A DNA stretch of 64,000 nucleotides from NCBI GenBank assembly GCA_964530325.1, contig CAZHAX010000010.1, forward strand, positions 1-64,000, written 5' to 3'. Each line of letters opens with the position of its first letter. Position 1 is the stretch's first letter. Position numbers and translations under genes: made by a program. The notes beneath the pieces were generated by a model. It searched no databases and was not told the origin of the DNA. It was given only the letters and a program-made list of their open reading frames with translations. Shown piece after piece: positions 25,158-32,604 of this stretch. This DNA comes from CAZHAX01 sp964530325 (GTDB taxonomy: Bacteria; Chloroflexota; Anaerolineae; B4-G1).

Positions 25158-26246
25158 ATGGACAAGGAAGCAGGTGCGAGAATACTGGTTTACGGTGCTG
25201 GCCCACTGGGGAGCCTCTTCGCGGCGCTCCTGGAGCAGGGCGGGAACGATGTCTCGATTCTGGCACGAGGGCAACGTCTGGCTCAGCTGCGCGAGCACGG
25301 GATCGTCTTGGAGAATGTCGTCACCAAGGAGCGAACGACGACGCAGGTGAGGGTGGTCGATGGCCTTGCGCCGAATGACGCCTATGACCTGGTGCTGGTG
25401 GTAATGCGCAAGAACCATGCCCTTCAGATCCTGCCTGTGCTGGCTGCCAACAAGAAGACGCCCAATGTCGCCTTCCTGATGAACAACGCGGCCGGGCCCG
25501 GCGAGCTCGTGGATGCGCTGGGCCAGGACAGGGTTCTGATCGGCTTCCCTGGATCTGCCGGCTATCGCGAGGGCCACGTCGTGCACGTTCTGACAGGGTC
25601 GGAGGAGGATCCTGCCTCTGTGCAGCTGGGCGAGGTCGACGGTCAGGTGACCGAGAGGACGCGGCAGGTGGCGCACATAATCGACAGCGCGCCCGGTCTG
25701 AAGGCGGAGATCCGCACCGACATGGATGCCTGGCTGAAGTACCACGTGGCGCTGCTGTTCCCCTCGCTTGCGCCGGCTATGCGCATGTGCGGGATAGACA
25801 ACTACCGCCTGGCCCGCACGCGCGACGGGATAGTCCTGGCCACCCGTGCCATACGCGAAGGCTTCGCCGTGCTGAAGTCGCTCGGCCTGCAGGCCACTCC
25901 CTCCTGGCTGAGGCTCCTGCAGTGGCTGCCTGAGCCGGTGCTCGTCGCCTACATGCGCAAGCTGCTATCGAATGAGCTCATGGAGACGGCGATGGTCAAG
26001 CATGCGGAGGCGGCCCACGACGAGGTGCTGCACCTGGCGAATGAGTTCGAGCAGCTGATCGCTGCCAGCGGCGTCCCTACGCCGACGATCGACCAATTGC
26101 GGCCGCAATTGGGGGATAGAGTCGAGATGCTTCCGGACGGCAGCCGTCAGATACCGTTGAGATGGGGAGGGCTGGTCGCCGCGCTGGCCGCGGTGGCGGT
26201 ATTGCTTCTCGGGGGCGTACTACTGGTTGCCTGGCTCGTCGGGTGA
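25158..26246 (+). CDS. Ketopantoate reductase-like (ApbA/PanE) dehydrogenase with C-terminal membrane anchor
   Basis: 362 residues, ATG preceded by GAGGTGAGG. The N-terminal Rossmann fold has LVYGAGPLGSLFAALL (NADP-type GxGxxG), then VVMRKNHA and NNAAGPGELVDALG as in the PanE family. The C-terminal domain carries ELMETAMVKHAEAAHDE. The last 25 or so residues form a transmembrane helix (LVAALAAVAVLLLGGVLL) that ordinary PanE lacks. No pan genes lie nearby, so a true ketopantoate reductase is doubtful. The gene overlaps a small membrane-protein frame, hinting at a membrane-associated oxidoreductase. Confidence 0.7.
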   Translation: MDKEAGARILVYGAGPLGSLFAALLEQGGNDVSILARGQRLAQLREHGIVLENVVTKERTTTQVRVVDGLAPNDAYDLVLVVMRKNHALQILPVLAANKKTPNVAFLMNNAAGPGELVDALGQDRVLIGFPGSAGYREGHVVHVLTGSEEDPASVQLGEVDGQVTERTRQVAHIIDSAPGLKAEIRTDMDAWLKYHVALLFPSLAPAMRMCGIDNYRLARTRDGIVLATRAIREGFAVLKSLGLQATPSWLRLLQWLPEPVLVAYMRKLLSNELMETAMVKHAEAAHDEVLHLANEFEQLIAASGVPTPTIDQLRPQLGDRVEMLPDGSRQIPLRWGGLVAALAAVAVLLLGGVLLVAWLVG

Positions 26247-26278
26247 AGGTGAAGGGCGTCGGGTTGGCGGAGGCAAGG

Positions 26279-26866
26279 GTGAGATCTAGCTTGCTGTGGA
26301 AGAGGGTGCTGAGAGACGGACTGCTCCTGAATGTGCTGATCACAGTGCTGGTCTACGGTTCCATCTGGGTGAACCCGCTTGTGCACGTCGGCGACTACCC
26401 TCCCGATATCAAGGCGGCTGTGGGTGACGTGGACGTACCGGCGGTGCAAGGCGTCGTGGAGGCACTTCTCTGCCTTGCCTTGGTTATTGCCATTGGCCTC
26501 TGGTCGAACGCGAAGCTGCGGCAGGAGCTTGGGGGTAGGCTTTCGTTCTGGTGGGCCTTCGCCAACAGCGCGCTCATTATGCTCTTCTTCGCCGTGTGGG
26601 ATCTGTTGGTGCTCGATTGGCTGGTCTTCGTCACCATTCAGCCCAGCTTCATAGTGATCCCGGGAACGGAGGGGCTGGCCGGCTATCGCGACTACTTCTT
26701 TCACTTCAAGGTCAGCTTCCTGGGCTGGGTGCAGTGGGTCTCCATCCTCGCCGGTGGGCTAGTCCTGGCAGCGATATCCAGCTTGGGCGCAAGGCTGCCG
26801 CGGGGCATGGGCCGGGGGCGCAGCCGGGTCCCGGTAGAAGAAGAAACGCAGGTGTCCAGGAACTAG
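26279..26866 (+). CDS. Four-helix membrane protein of unknown function
   Basis: 195 residues from the GTG at 26279, which has GGAGG eight bases upstream; GTG codons at 26243 and 26249 are alternatives, the first coupled to the preceding stop. Hydrophobic segments lie near residues 14-32, 55-75, 88-110 and 140-160. Two acidic stretches (GDYPPDIKAAVGDVD) face one side. The C-terminus is Arg/Glu-rich. I do not recognise the family. Operon-like with the PanE-like gene upstream and a methyltransferase downstream. Confidence 0.6.
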   Translation: MRSSLLWKRVLRDGLLLNVLITVLVYGSIWVNPLVHVGDYPPDIKAAVGDVDVPAVQGVVEALLCLALVIAIGLWSNAKLRQELGGRLSFWWAFANSALIMLFFAVWDLLVLDWLVFVTIQPSFIVIPGTEGLAGYRDYFFHFKVSFLGWVQWVSILAGGLVLAAISSLGARLPRGMGRGRSRVPVEEETQVSRN

Positions 26867-26867
26867 A

Positions 26868-26981
26868 GTGGAACGAATTGTGCTGTTGCAGCCGGTCGGG
26901 GAGATCGGCGCACTGTCGTGGTTCAAGCAAGTGGTCTATCGAGTGGCACCAGGCGGCTCGCTGAACAGGAGGAGGGTTTAA
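26868..26981 (+). CDS. Possible 37-residue ORF or decayed gene start
   Basis: GTG at 26868 to TAA at 26979-26981, sharing its last base with the next ATG. It encodes 37 residues beginning VERIVLLQPVGEI, which recalls the first strand of archaemetzincin-type proteases before losing resemblance. It could be a coupling peptide, a gene remnant or chance; the gap is otherwise empty apart from the downstream ribosome site GGAGGAGG. Confidence 0.25.
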   Translation: MERIVLLQPVGEIGALSWFKQVVYRVAPGGSLNRRRV

Positions 26982-27586
26982 TGACCGGTGAGGCGGTCTT
27001 CAGGCTGCTATTCGTACTTGCCTTCGTCGCTATGCTCGTCATCCGGGTCTACTACCAGTCGAAGGTGCTGCAGGACAAGCGAAGGATTCAGATCAGGGAG
27101 AACAGCCTCAGCCTTGTCGCGGGAAGCATAGCAGCGCTCACGTCGATCGTCTTTGGCGCCGAATACATCTTCTCCCCTGGGCTGTTCTCATTTGCATACG
27201 CTCTCAGCTACCCGGACTGGCTGAGATGGCTAGGGGCACTCTTGCTGGCCGGTGGCATAGTGCTTCTGTGGCGCTCTCATCACCATCTGGCGGGGAGCTT
27301 CCACTCGTTGGTCGTGTCGAAGGAGAGCCAGGTCCTCGTGGAGGCAGGGCCGTACCGGTTCATCCGTCATCCGATCTACACGGCCTACTCGATGAACTAC
27401 ATTGGCGGTGGGCTGCTATCTGGGAACCTGATCCTGACTCTTGTGCCTCCGGTGATGTATGCCATTCTGGCGGCGATACGGATACCGAGGGAGGAGGAGG
27501 TCCTGAGAGAGACGTTTGGGCAGGACTATGCCGTGTACGAGGAGAGGACGGGGAGACTGCTGCCGCGGATCGGGAAGCGGCTGTAG
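26981..27586 (+). CDS. ICMT/PEMT-family membrane methyltransferase
   Basis: 201 residues, ATG with GGAGGAGGG directly upstream. About five helices lead to the family signature GPYRFIRHPIYTAYSMNY, in which Arg-His-Pro forms the SAM-binding motif, and to the terminal EEEVLRETFGQDYAVYEERTGRLLP, a Glu-rich helix typical of isoprenylcysteine carboxyl methyltransferase-like proteins. In bacteria without prenylated proteins these enzymes are thought to methylate small or lipid substrates. It is the fourth such protein in 6.5 kb, separate from the triplet at 31-33 kb. A sequencing gap begins 7 bp after the stop. Confidence 0.8.
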   Translation: MTGEAVFRLLFVLAFVAMLVIRVYYQSKVLQDKRRIQIRENSLSLVAGSIAALTSIVFGAEYIFSPGLFSFAYALSYPDWLRWLGALLLAGGIVLLWRSHHHLAGSFHSLVVSKESQVLVEAGPYRFIRHPIYTAYSMNYIGGGLLSGNLILTLVPPVMYAILAAIRIPREEEVLRETFGQDYAVYEERTGRLLPRIGKRL

Positions 27587-27593
27587 TGTCCGG

Positions 27594-27693
27594 NNNNNNN
27601 NNNNNNNNNNNNNNNNNNNNNNNNNNNNNNNNNNNNNNNNNNNNNNNNNNNNNNNNNNNNNNNNNNNNNNNNNNNNNNNNNNNNNNNNNNNNN
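27594..27693. other. Scaffold gap of 100 N
   Basis: Exactly 100 undetermined bases, the conventional length for a gap of unknown size. Gene order across it is scaffold inference, and the gene on its right is cut off by it. Confidence 0.99.
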
Positions 27694-27856
27694 CGTCGCG
27701 CTCTATGCGTCGCCAGATTCTGATCTCGGATCGCGCCGCCAGCAGACCCAGGACGCAGATTGTGGCCAGCGCTAAGATCATGCCGGCCAACTGAAGGGCC
27801 CTCCTGAGAGTCTCCGGGCCGATCCATTCGCTGATGAGTTCCCAGAGGATGCACAT
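27694..27856 (-). CDS. N-terminus of a small membrane protein cut by the scaffold gap
   Basis: 54 readable residues from an ATG at 27856 into the gap: a short amphipathic stretch (MCILWELISEWIGPETLRRA), one hydrophobic helix (LAGMILALATICVLGLLAA) and a basic end (RIWRRIERD). A clear minus-strand promoter 72 bp upstream supports expression. Family not recognisable; the C-terminus is missing because of the gap, not a stop codon. Confidence 0.5.
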
Positions 27857-27927
27857 AGGCGTACCTGCTGCTGCAGGCCACGTCGGGACACCCCCGCCCC
27901 TGTCGAGGGTCAGCGACCTGCAAGATG

Positions 27928-27955
27928 ATTGTAGTCCGGTCGGAATCGTTGTCAA
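27928..27955 (-). promoter_or_regulatory. Minus-strand promoter, divergent from cobO
   Basis: On the minus strand TTGACA (27955-27950), 16-bp spacer, TACAAT (27933-27928). It points left toward the truncated membrane-protein gene. The cobO ribosome site begins only a few bases to the right, so cobO's own promoter must overlap it or lie in or beyond the gap. Confidence 0.65.
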
Positions 27956-27966
27956 GGGAGTAGGCA

Positions 27967-28497
27967 ATGGCTGATACTGACAGCGCGGGCTGCGTTCACG
28001 TATACACGGGTGATGGCAAGGGCAAGACGACCGCCGCCCTGGGGCTGGCGCTGCGGGCTGCCGGCCATGGACTGCGCACGTACTTCGGCCAGTTCTTGAA
28101 AGGGCAGGACAGTGGCGAGCTGCGTGCCCTGTGCGGACACGAATTCATCATGATCGAGCAGTACGGTGATGGAGGCTGGGTCGCCTCCGACCAGGCGCGG
28201 CCTGAGCAGCGCGCACAGGCACTGGAGGGACTCGCGGCCGCGCGCGTGGCCATGGCGTCCGGGCGGTACGACGTTGTAGTGCTGGATGAGGTCAACGTCG
28301 TCGTTGCCCTGGGGCTGCTTGCCGTGGAGGAGGTGCTGCGTCTGCTGGACGACCGGCCTGAAAGTGTCGAGCTGATACTGACCGGACGCGGCGCTCCTGC
28401 CGAGGTGATCGAGCGGGCTGATCTAGTAACAGAGATGCGCGCCGTGAAGCACTATCACGAGCGCGGCGTGCAGGCTCGCCGCGGGATCGAGTACTAA
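27967..28497 (+). CDS. cobO: Cob(I)yrinic acid a,c-diamide adenosyltransferase (CobO/BtuR)
   Basis: 176 residues, ATG with GGGAG upstream. The Walker A loop is GDGKGKTTAALG (15-26). Other landmarks are the FLKGQDSGEL segment, VVLDEVN (Walker B-like), LILTGRGAPAEVIERADLVTEM, and the closing motif KHYHERGVQARRGIEY, diagnostic for CobA/CobO/BtuR. It adenosylates corrinoids using ATP and reduced Co(I). No other cobalamin genes are in the window and there is no room for a cobalamin riboswitch upstream, so it may serve salvage. Confidence 0.92.
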   Translation: MADTDSAGCVHVYTGDGKGKTTAALGLALRAAGHGLRTYFGQFLKGQDSGELRALCGHEFIMIEQYGDGGWVASDQARPEQRAQALEGLAAARVAMASGRYDVVVLDEVNVVVALGLLAVEEVLRLLDDRPESVELILTGRGAPAEVIERADLVTEMRAVKHYHERGVQARRGIEY

Positions 28498-28547
28498 TGC
28501 TCTCTGGGTGGCGGATCCGCGCGGCAAGCTGAGGGAGATAGTCATAC

Positions 28548-29231
28548 ATGAACGCGCTGGGCAGGCTGGTGCTGATCGGGCTGGTCCTGGCGATCGGCCT
28601 GGTGGTCTTCTGGATGATCCCCCTGAAGCTGATTGTCAGGCTGGCCGGCCGCTTGGGGCACTCGGCGCCCTGCCCGGCTGCCGTGGGCTGGCTGGTGAAT
28701 AACCCCATTCGTCGGCGATACATGGGGCGGGCGATGGAGCGCTTCGGCATCCGGCGGGGCGAAACGGTCCTGGAGTTGGGGCCAGGGCCAGGCGCGCTGA
28801 CCGTCGACGCCGCGCGGAAGGCGGGGCCAGAAGGCAGACTCGTCGCAGTCGACATTCAGGCGCAGATGATCGCCGCGGTCGAGAAGCGGGTGGCAGAGGC
28901 CGGCCTGGGCAACGTGGAAACGCACGTGACTGACGCCTACGACCTGCCGCTCGAGGACGAAAGCGCGGATAGGGCGTTCCTCGTGACCGTGCTGCCAGAG
29001 ATCCCAGACCAGGCCCGGGCGCTGGCCGAGCTGCGCCGCGTCCTCAAGCCAGGAGGGGTGCTCTCGATCACCGAGGAGTTCAGCGATCCCGACTATCAGT
29101 TTGCCAGCGAGACGATCCGCCGGGTGGAAGCAGCAGGTTTCGAGGCGCGGGAGCGGTTCGGAGGTCTCTGGCTCTACACCGTCAACTTCGTCAAGCCGGC
29201 CGGCAGTGCCGGCCAGGGGAGGGCGGGGTGA
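28548..29231 (+). CDS. Membrane-anchored class I SAM methyltransferase
   Basis: 227 residues. Residues 5-28 form a transmembrane helix (LVLIGLVLAIGLVVFWMI). A conserved linker (NNPIRRRYMGRAMERFGIRRGE) is followed by the methyltransferase core: VLELGPGPGALTVDAAR (motif I), LVAVDIQAQMI (motif II), LPLEDESADRAFLVTVLPEI and ELRRVLKPGGVLSI. The anchor plus UbiE-like core suggests a membrane lipid or quinone substrate. It overlaps the next gene by 4 bp (GTGA) and follows cobO by 50 bp. Confidence 0.8.
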   Translation: MNALGRLVLIGLVLAIGLVVFWMIPLKLIVRLAGRLGHSAPCPAAVGWLVNNPIRRRYMGRAMERFGIRRGETVLELGPGPGALTVDAARKAGPEGRLVAVDIQAQMIAAVEKRVAEAGLGNVETHVTDAYDLPLEDESADRAFLVTVLPEIPDQARALAELRRVLKPGGVLSITEEFSDPDYQFASETIRRVEAAGFEARERFGGLWLYTVNFVKPAGSAGQGRAG

Positions 29232-30016
29232 AGGCGGTGCGCGAGGACCTGGAAACGGGGCTTGATTCCAGGTGGCGGCGTCACCTGGTCGGCGTGGGCG
29301 AGCTGGAGAAGAGCGGCGCGCTGACCAGGTTCGTTCTGGCGAACGCGTCGAAGCGGCAGTACTCGGATTCTCAGATCGACGACTACCAGGGGCTGCCTCG
29401 ACGCCGCTTCTCCTGGCGGCCGCCCCTGGAGCTTACCGTACGTGCCCGCTTCTCGCACCCAGAGGGCGCTCTTCTGGGGACGGCCGGGTTCGGATTCTGG
29501 AACGACCCCTTCCTGATGACAGGGGCCAGGATGCCTGCGCTGCCCCGTGCGCTGTGGTTCTTTTACGGCTCGCCGCCCACGGATATCAAGCTGGATATCG
29601 ACGTGCCGGGCTGTGGGTGGAAGGCGGCGACAATCGACGCACTGGGACGGTCCGCCCTGGTTCTTGCTCCCCTGGCGCCATTGGCAGTGGCGCTCATGAA
29701 TATACGTCCGGTGTACGAGGCGCTCTGGCCGCGCATCCAGCGCGCACTGAAGGTGCGGGAAGCGCCACTCAACGCCGAGATGACGGAATGGCACATGTAC
29801 GTGCTGCGCTGGAGCAGGGACGAGGTATGCTTCGCCGTCGATGGGACTACGGTCCTGGGCGGCGCGCCGTCACCGCGGGGCCCTCTCGGCTTCGTGATGT
29901 GGCTGGATAACCAATACATGGTGGCGATGCCGCAGGGGCGTGTTCGCTGGGGGCTGCTCGATGTGCCCCGACGGCAGTGGATGGAAGTCGACCGGCTGGA
30001 TATCGAGCCCATCTAG
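29228..30016 (+). CDS. Conserved hypothetical protein, lectin-like beta-sandwich candidate
   Basis: 262 residues, GTG start coupled to the methyltransferase stop. No signal peptide. Beta-strand-rich with many Trp, Phe and Gly: LELTVRARFSHPEG, GTAGFGFWNDPF, LPRALWFFYGSPPTDIKLD, then late strands WHMYVLRWSRDEVCFAVDGTTVL and GPLGFVMWLDNQY. This order resembles concanavalin-type (GH16/laminin G-like) sandwiches found in Chloroflexota hypotheticals, but I see no catalytic Glu motif. A central Ala/Leu-rich segment (about residues 138-160) interrupts it. Function unknown. Confidence 0.6.
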   Translation: MKAVREDLETGLDSRWRRHLVGVGELEKSGALTRFVLANASKRQYSDSQIDDYQGLPRRRFSWRPPLELTVRARFSHPEGALLGTAGFGFWNDPFLMTGARMPALPRALWFFYGSPPTDIKLDIDVPGCGWKAATIDALGRSALVLAPLAPLAVALMNIRPVYEALWPRIQRALKVREAPLNAEMTEWHMYVLRWSRDEVCFAVDGTTVLGGAPSPRGPLGFVMWLDNQYMVAMPQGRVRWGLLDVPRRQWMEVDRLDIEPI

Positions 30017-30174
30017 CAGTCAGCCCGGCAATCCGCTCGGCGCAGTGCTCCACAGGCTGGAGGGTCTGGCCTATCTGGCGATCCTCAGCCGGCGGGAGAC
30101 ATACCTGCGCCTGATCCGGGCCTTCCTGGAGGCCGGCTGAACTGCGTCGCGGGCGGCTGGCTTGTGTATGGGGC

Positions 30175-30203
30175 TTGACGGGGCGGGAACTATCTTGTAG
30201 GAT
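30175..30203 (+). promoter_or_regulatory. Promoter of the TrmB-type regulator
   Basis: TTGACG (30175-30180), 17-bp spacer, TAGGAT (30198-30203). The leader to the ATG at 30293 is about 80 bases and contains a weak CGTT/AACG inverted repeat near 30212-30227 that could be an operator. The stretch 30017-30174 holds only a 32-codon open frame I do not trust. Confidence 0.7.
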
Positions 30204-30292
30204 GTGGCCGACGTTAGAGAGCCAACGGCTACGGTAGGGTGCTAACGCCGCTGGCTGCTCGGGAGAGCGTCGGCAGGGGGACGACGTACGGA

Positions 30293-31105
30293 ATGGGTGG
30301 AGATCCCGTCGCCAAGCTGGTCAGGATAGGCTTCTCGGAGTATGAGGCCAAGGCGTACCTGGCGCTGCTTCAGGAAAGCCCGGCCACCGGATATCAGCTC
30401 TCCAAGCTGTCCGGGGTTCCTCGCTCCATGATCTACGAGGTGCTGGGCAAGCTAACCGCCCGCGGTGCGGCGATGAGCATGCGGGGAGAGGGCACTACCA
30501 AGTACGCACCTGTTCCCGCCGAGGAGCTCCTCGACCACGCTCGCCGCGAGCACGACGAGCTGATCACTTCCCTCAAGGATGAGTTGGCCGGTCTGCCGGC
30601 CCAGTCCGAGCTGGAGTACGTCTGGAATATCGAAGGCCACTCGAACGTCATGGCCAAGGCCAAGGAGATGGTAGCGCAGGCGAAGAAGAGCATCTATCTG
30701 GCCTTGGTGCCGGTGACATTCCCGTCATTGCGCGGCGTGCTTGAGGAGGCTGTGGGGCGTGGCGTAAGGGTCGTCCTCTATACTACCGGGGACCTGGAGC
30801 TACCCGGAGCCCGCGTCGCCGTGGCTCGGGTGTCCGAGCAGACGCTGGGGCAGGCCCGGGGTCTCGGCCTTGTGCTCGTCATCGATGGAGAGGAGGTGCT
30901 TATCGGGGAGTGGCTGACCGCGACGCAGGCGCGCGGCTGGTGGACGAGCAGCCCGCTTCTCGTCTTCATCGCCGAGCACCACCTGCGCACCGACCTCTAT
31001 CTCCCCCGCATCCTGGCCATGTTGGGGGAGAGCGCGCTTGACTTGATCCAGGACGAGGACCGGCCGCTGTTCGCCTACGCGCTGGAGAGCAGGATCGATT
31101 CCTGA
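30293..31105 (+). CDS. TrmB-family transcriptional regulator
   Basis: 270 residues from the ATG at 30293. Residues about 1-75 are a TrmB winged helix: VRIGFSEYEAKAYLALLQE, ATGYQLSKLSGVPRSMIYEVLGKL, then a wing ending KYAPVPAEELL. A coiled linker (HARREHDELITSLKDEL) leads to a PLD-like/TrmB C-terminal sensor domain with AKKSIYLALVPVTFPSLRGVLEEA and VVLYTTGD. Family members bind sugars or other small ligands in that domain. It precedes three ICMT-like genes on the same strand after a 49-bp gap, making it their likely regulator; its ligand is unknown. Confidence 0.8.
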   Translation: MGGDPVAKLVRIGFSEYEAKAYLALLQESPATGYQLSKLSGVPRSMIYEVLGKLTARGAAMSMRGEGTTKYAPVPAEELLDHARREHDELITSLKDELAGLPAQSELEYVWNIEGHSNVMAKAKEMVAQAKKSIYLALVPVTFPSLRGVLEEAVGRGVRVVLYTTGDLELPGARVAVARVSEQTLGQARGLGLVLVIDGEEVLIGEWLTATQARGWWTSSPLLVFIAEHHLRTDLYLPRILAMLGESALDLIQDEDRPLFAYALESRIDS

Positions 31106-31154
31106 GCTGATGATGGGGCGCTCTGTGCCCCGCCAAGACCAAAGGGGGATCGAG

Positions 31155-31829
31155 ATGCGATCAAAGGTGCTGGTGAGGATGCTGATCTTCTTGTTGATCC
31201 TGGCAGGGGTTTGGTATGACGCGTCAGGACGCATCGATCTTGTGATGCCCTGGGTCTTCCTCGGTGTCTACCTGGTAGTCGGAGGCATAGTCCCTGCGCT
31301 CATCGTGCCGCTCGATGAGGAACTGGCCGAGGAACGCACACAGATCAAGGAGGGTGTCAAAGGCTGGGACAAGCCTATCGTTGCGATCGGCAGCCTTTAC
31401 GTTCCACTAGGTATAGTTATTCTGGCTGGGCTGGATGCCCGCTTCGGCTGGTCGTCCCCGCTGCCGTTGGGGCTTCAGATTGCCGCGCTCGTGATTGGCG
31501 GGCTGGGCTACCTGCTGAGCGTATGGGCATCCGCGTCTAATCCCTTCCATGGCCGATTCGTGCGCATTCAGACCGAGCGTGGCCACACGGTGCAGACGGG
31601 CGGACCCTACAGGTACGTGCGCCACCCGGGCTATGCCGGGATCATCGTCTTCCTTCCGACCTCGGCCGTGGCTCTCGATTCCCTGTGGACGCTTGTAGCC
31701 AGTGGCGTCGTCGCTGTTCTCATGGTCATCCGCACGCCTCTCGAAGACCGCGTGTTGCTGGAGGAGCTGCCAGGCTACGAGGACTATGCCAGCAGAGTTC
31801 GATTCCGGCTGGTGCCCGGCATCTGGTAG
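31155..31829 (+). CDS. ICMT/PEMT-family membrane methyltransferase, first of three tandem copies
   Basis: 224 residues, ATG with AAAGGGGGAT upstream. Five hydrophobic helices, then NPFHGRFVRIQTERGH and TGGPYRYVRHPGYAGI (Arg-His-Pro SAM motif), and the terminal block RTPLEDRVLLEELPGYEDY...PGIW shared with the next two genes. A catalytic Glu-rich C-terminus as in methanogen-type ICMT homologues is evident. Expected to methylate a membrane-soluble substrate. Gap of 12 bp to the next copy, so co-transcribed. Confidence 0.82.
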   Translation: MRSKVLVRMLIFLLILAGVWYDASGRIDLVMPWVFLGVYLVVGGIVPALIVPLDEELAEERTQIKEGVKGWDKPIVAIGSLYVPLGIVILAGLDARFGWSSPLPLGLQIAALVIGGLGYLLSVWASASNPFHGRFVRIQTERGHTVQTGGPYRYVRHPGYAGIIVFLPTSAVALDSLWTLVASGVVAVLMVIRTPLEDRVLLEELPGYEDYASRVRFRLVPGIW

Positions 31830-31841
31830 AGGGGGGCGGAA

Positions 31842-32570
31842 GTGGGTGAGGTGGAGCCTGGGACGATCGATTCGCCTGCTGGCCTGGACAGACGCCGGCT
31901 GACCAGGGCCGTCATTCCGTCCACCGGCGCGGCCCTGCTCACGGCGGTGCTCGTCTTCGTCGCTGCCGGCAGGATCGACTGGATCAACGGCTGGGTCTTC
32001 ATGATCATCTGGGTTGCCACCAAGGCTGTAAGCAGCCTGCGGCTTTACCGGCGCGACCCGCAGCTGTTGGCGGAGCGGGCGGGCAGCCACACCGACACGA
32101 AGAGCTGGGATAGGGTGGTGTTGCCGGTATACATGATGCTGGGGCTGGTCACGCTCGTCGTCGCCTCGCTCGACGGTGGCAATCGTCGCTGGTCCGATTC
32201 GATGGCGGTGGGCGTCAATGTGATGGGCGTGGCTCTCTACATGGCGGGGGCCGCGGTCGCCCAGTGGGCGATGGAGACGAATCCCTTCCACTCCACCGTT
32301 TCGCGCATTCAGTCGGACCGGGGTCAGAAGGTGGTCTTGTCCGGCCCGTATGCCATCATCCGCCATCCCACGTATGCAGCATCTGTCCTTCTCTGGGTGG
32401 CTACGCCGTTGATCCTCGATTCCTGGTGGGCGCTCATTCCTGCCGCGCTGACGGGAGGGATGATGGTTCTGCGTACGGTATTCGAGGACCGCATGCTCTG
32501 CCAGGAGCTGGTCGGATACCGGCAGTACGCGGAGCGGGTACGCTACCGTCTGCTGCCGCTAGTTTGGTGA
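31842..32570 (+). CDS. ICMT/PEMT-family membrane methyltransferase, second copy
   Basis: 242 residues, GTG with GGGGGGCGGA just upstream. Same architecture as its neighbours: ETNPFHSTVSRIQSDRGQ, SGPYAIIRHPTYAAS, then FEDRMLCQELVGYRQYAERV. It differs from the other two in the third position of the signature (IIRHPTY against YVRHPGY/CVRHPGY), suggesting divergence after duplication rather than recent copying. The N-terminus is about 18 residues longer and polar. Gap of 34 bp to the third copy. Confidence 0.82.
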   Translation: MGEVEPGTIDSPAGLDRRRLTRAVIPSTGAALLTAVLVFVAAGRIDWINGWVFMIIWVATKAVSSLRLYRRDPQLLAERAGSHTDTKSWDRVVLPVYMMLGLVTLVVASLDGGNRRWSDSMAVGVNVMGVALYMAGAAVAQWAMETNPFHSTVSRIQSDRGQKVVLSGPYAIIRHPTYAASVLLWVATPLILDSWWALIPAALTGGMMVLRTVFEDRMLCQELVGYRQYAERVRYRLLPLVW

Positions 32571-32604
32571 CCCGCTGCTGTTGTATCTAGGGAGGTGATG
32601 TGAG

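Noticed and set aside
25158..26246. Assigning panE to the PanE-like gene
   Set aside because: The C-terminal membrane helix and absence of pan genes make the specific function unsafe.
27416..27967. Reading frames spanning the N run
   Set aside because: They are artefacts of translating undetermined bases; only the part right of 27693 with its promoter is kept.
30044..30140. 32-codon frame (VLHRLEGLAYLAIL start) after the lectin-like gene
   Set aside because: No ribosome site and no domain. It looks protein-like but is too short to separate from chance; possibly a decayed C-terminus.
30212..30227. CGTT/AACG repeat as a TrmB operator
   Set aside because: Only four bases per arm; noted in the promoter entry but too weak to stand alone.
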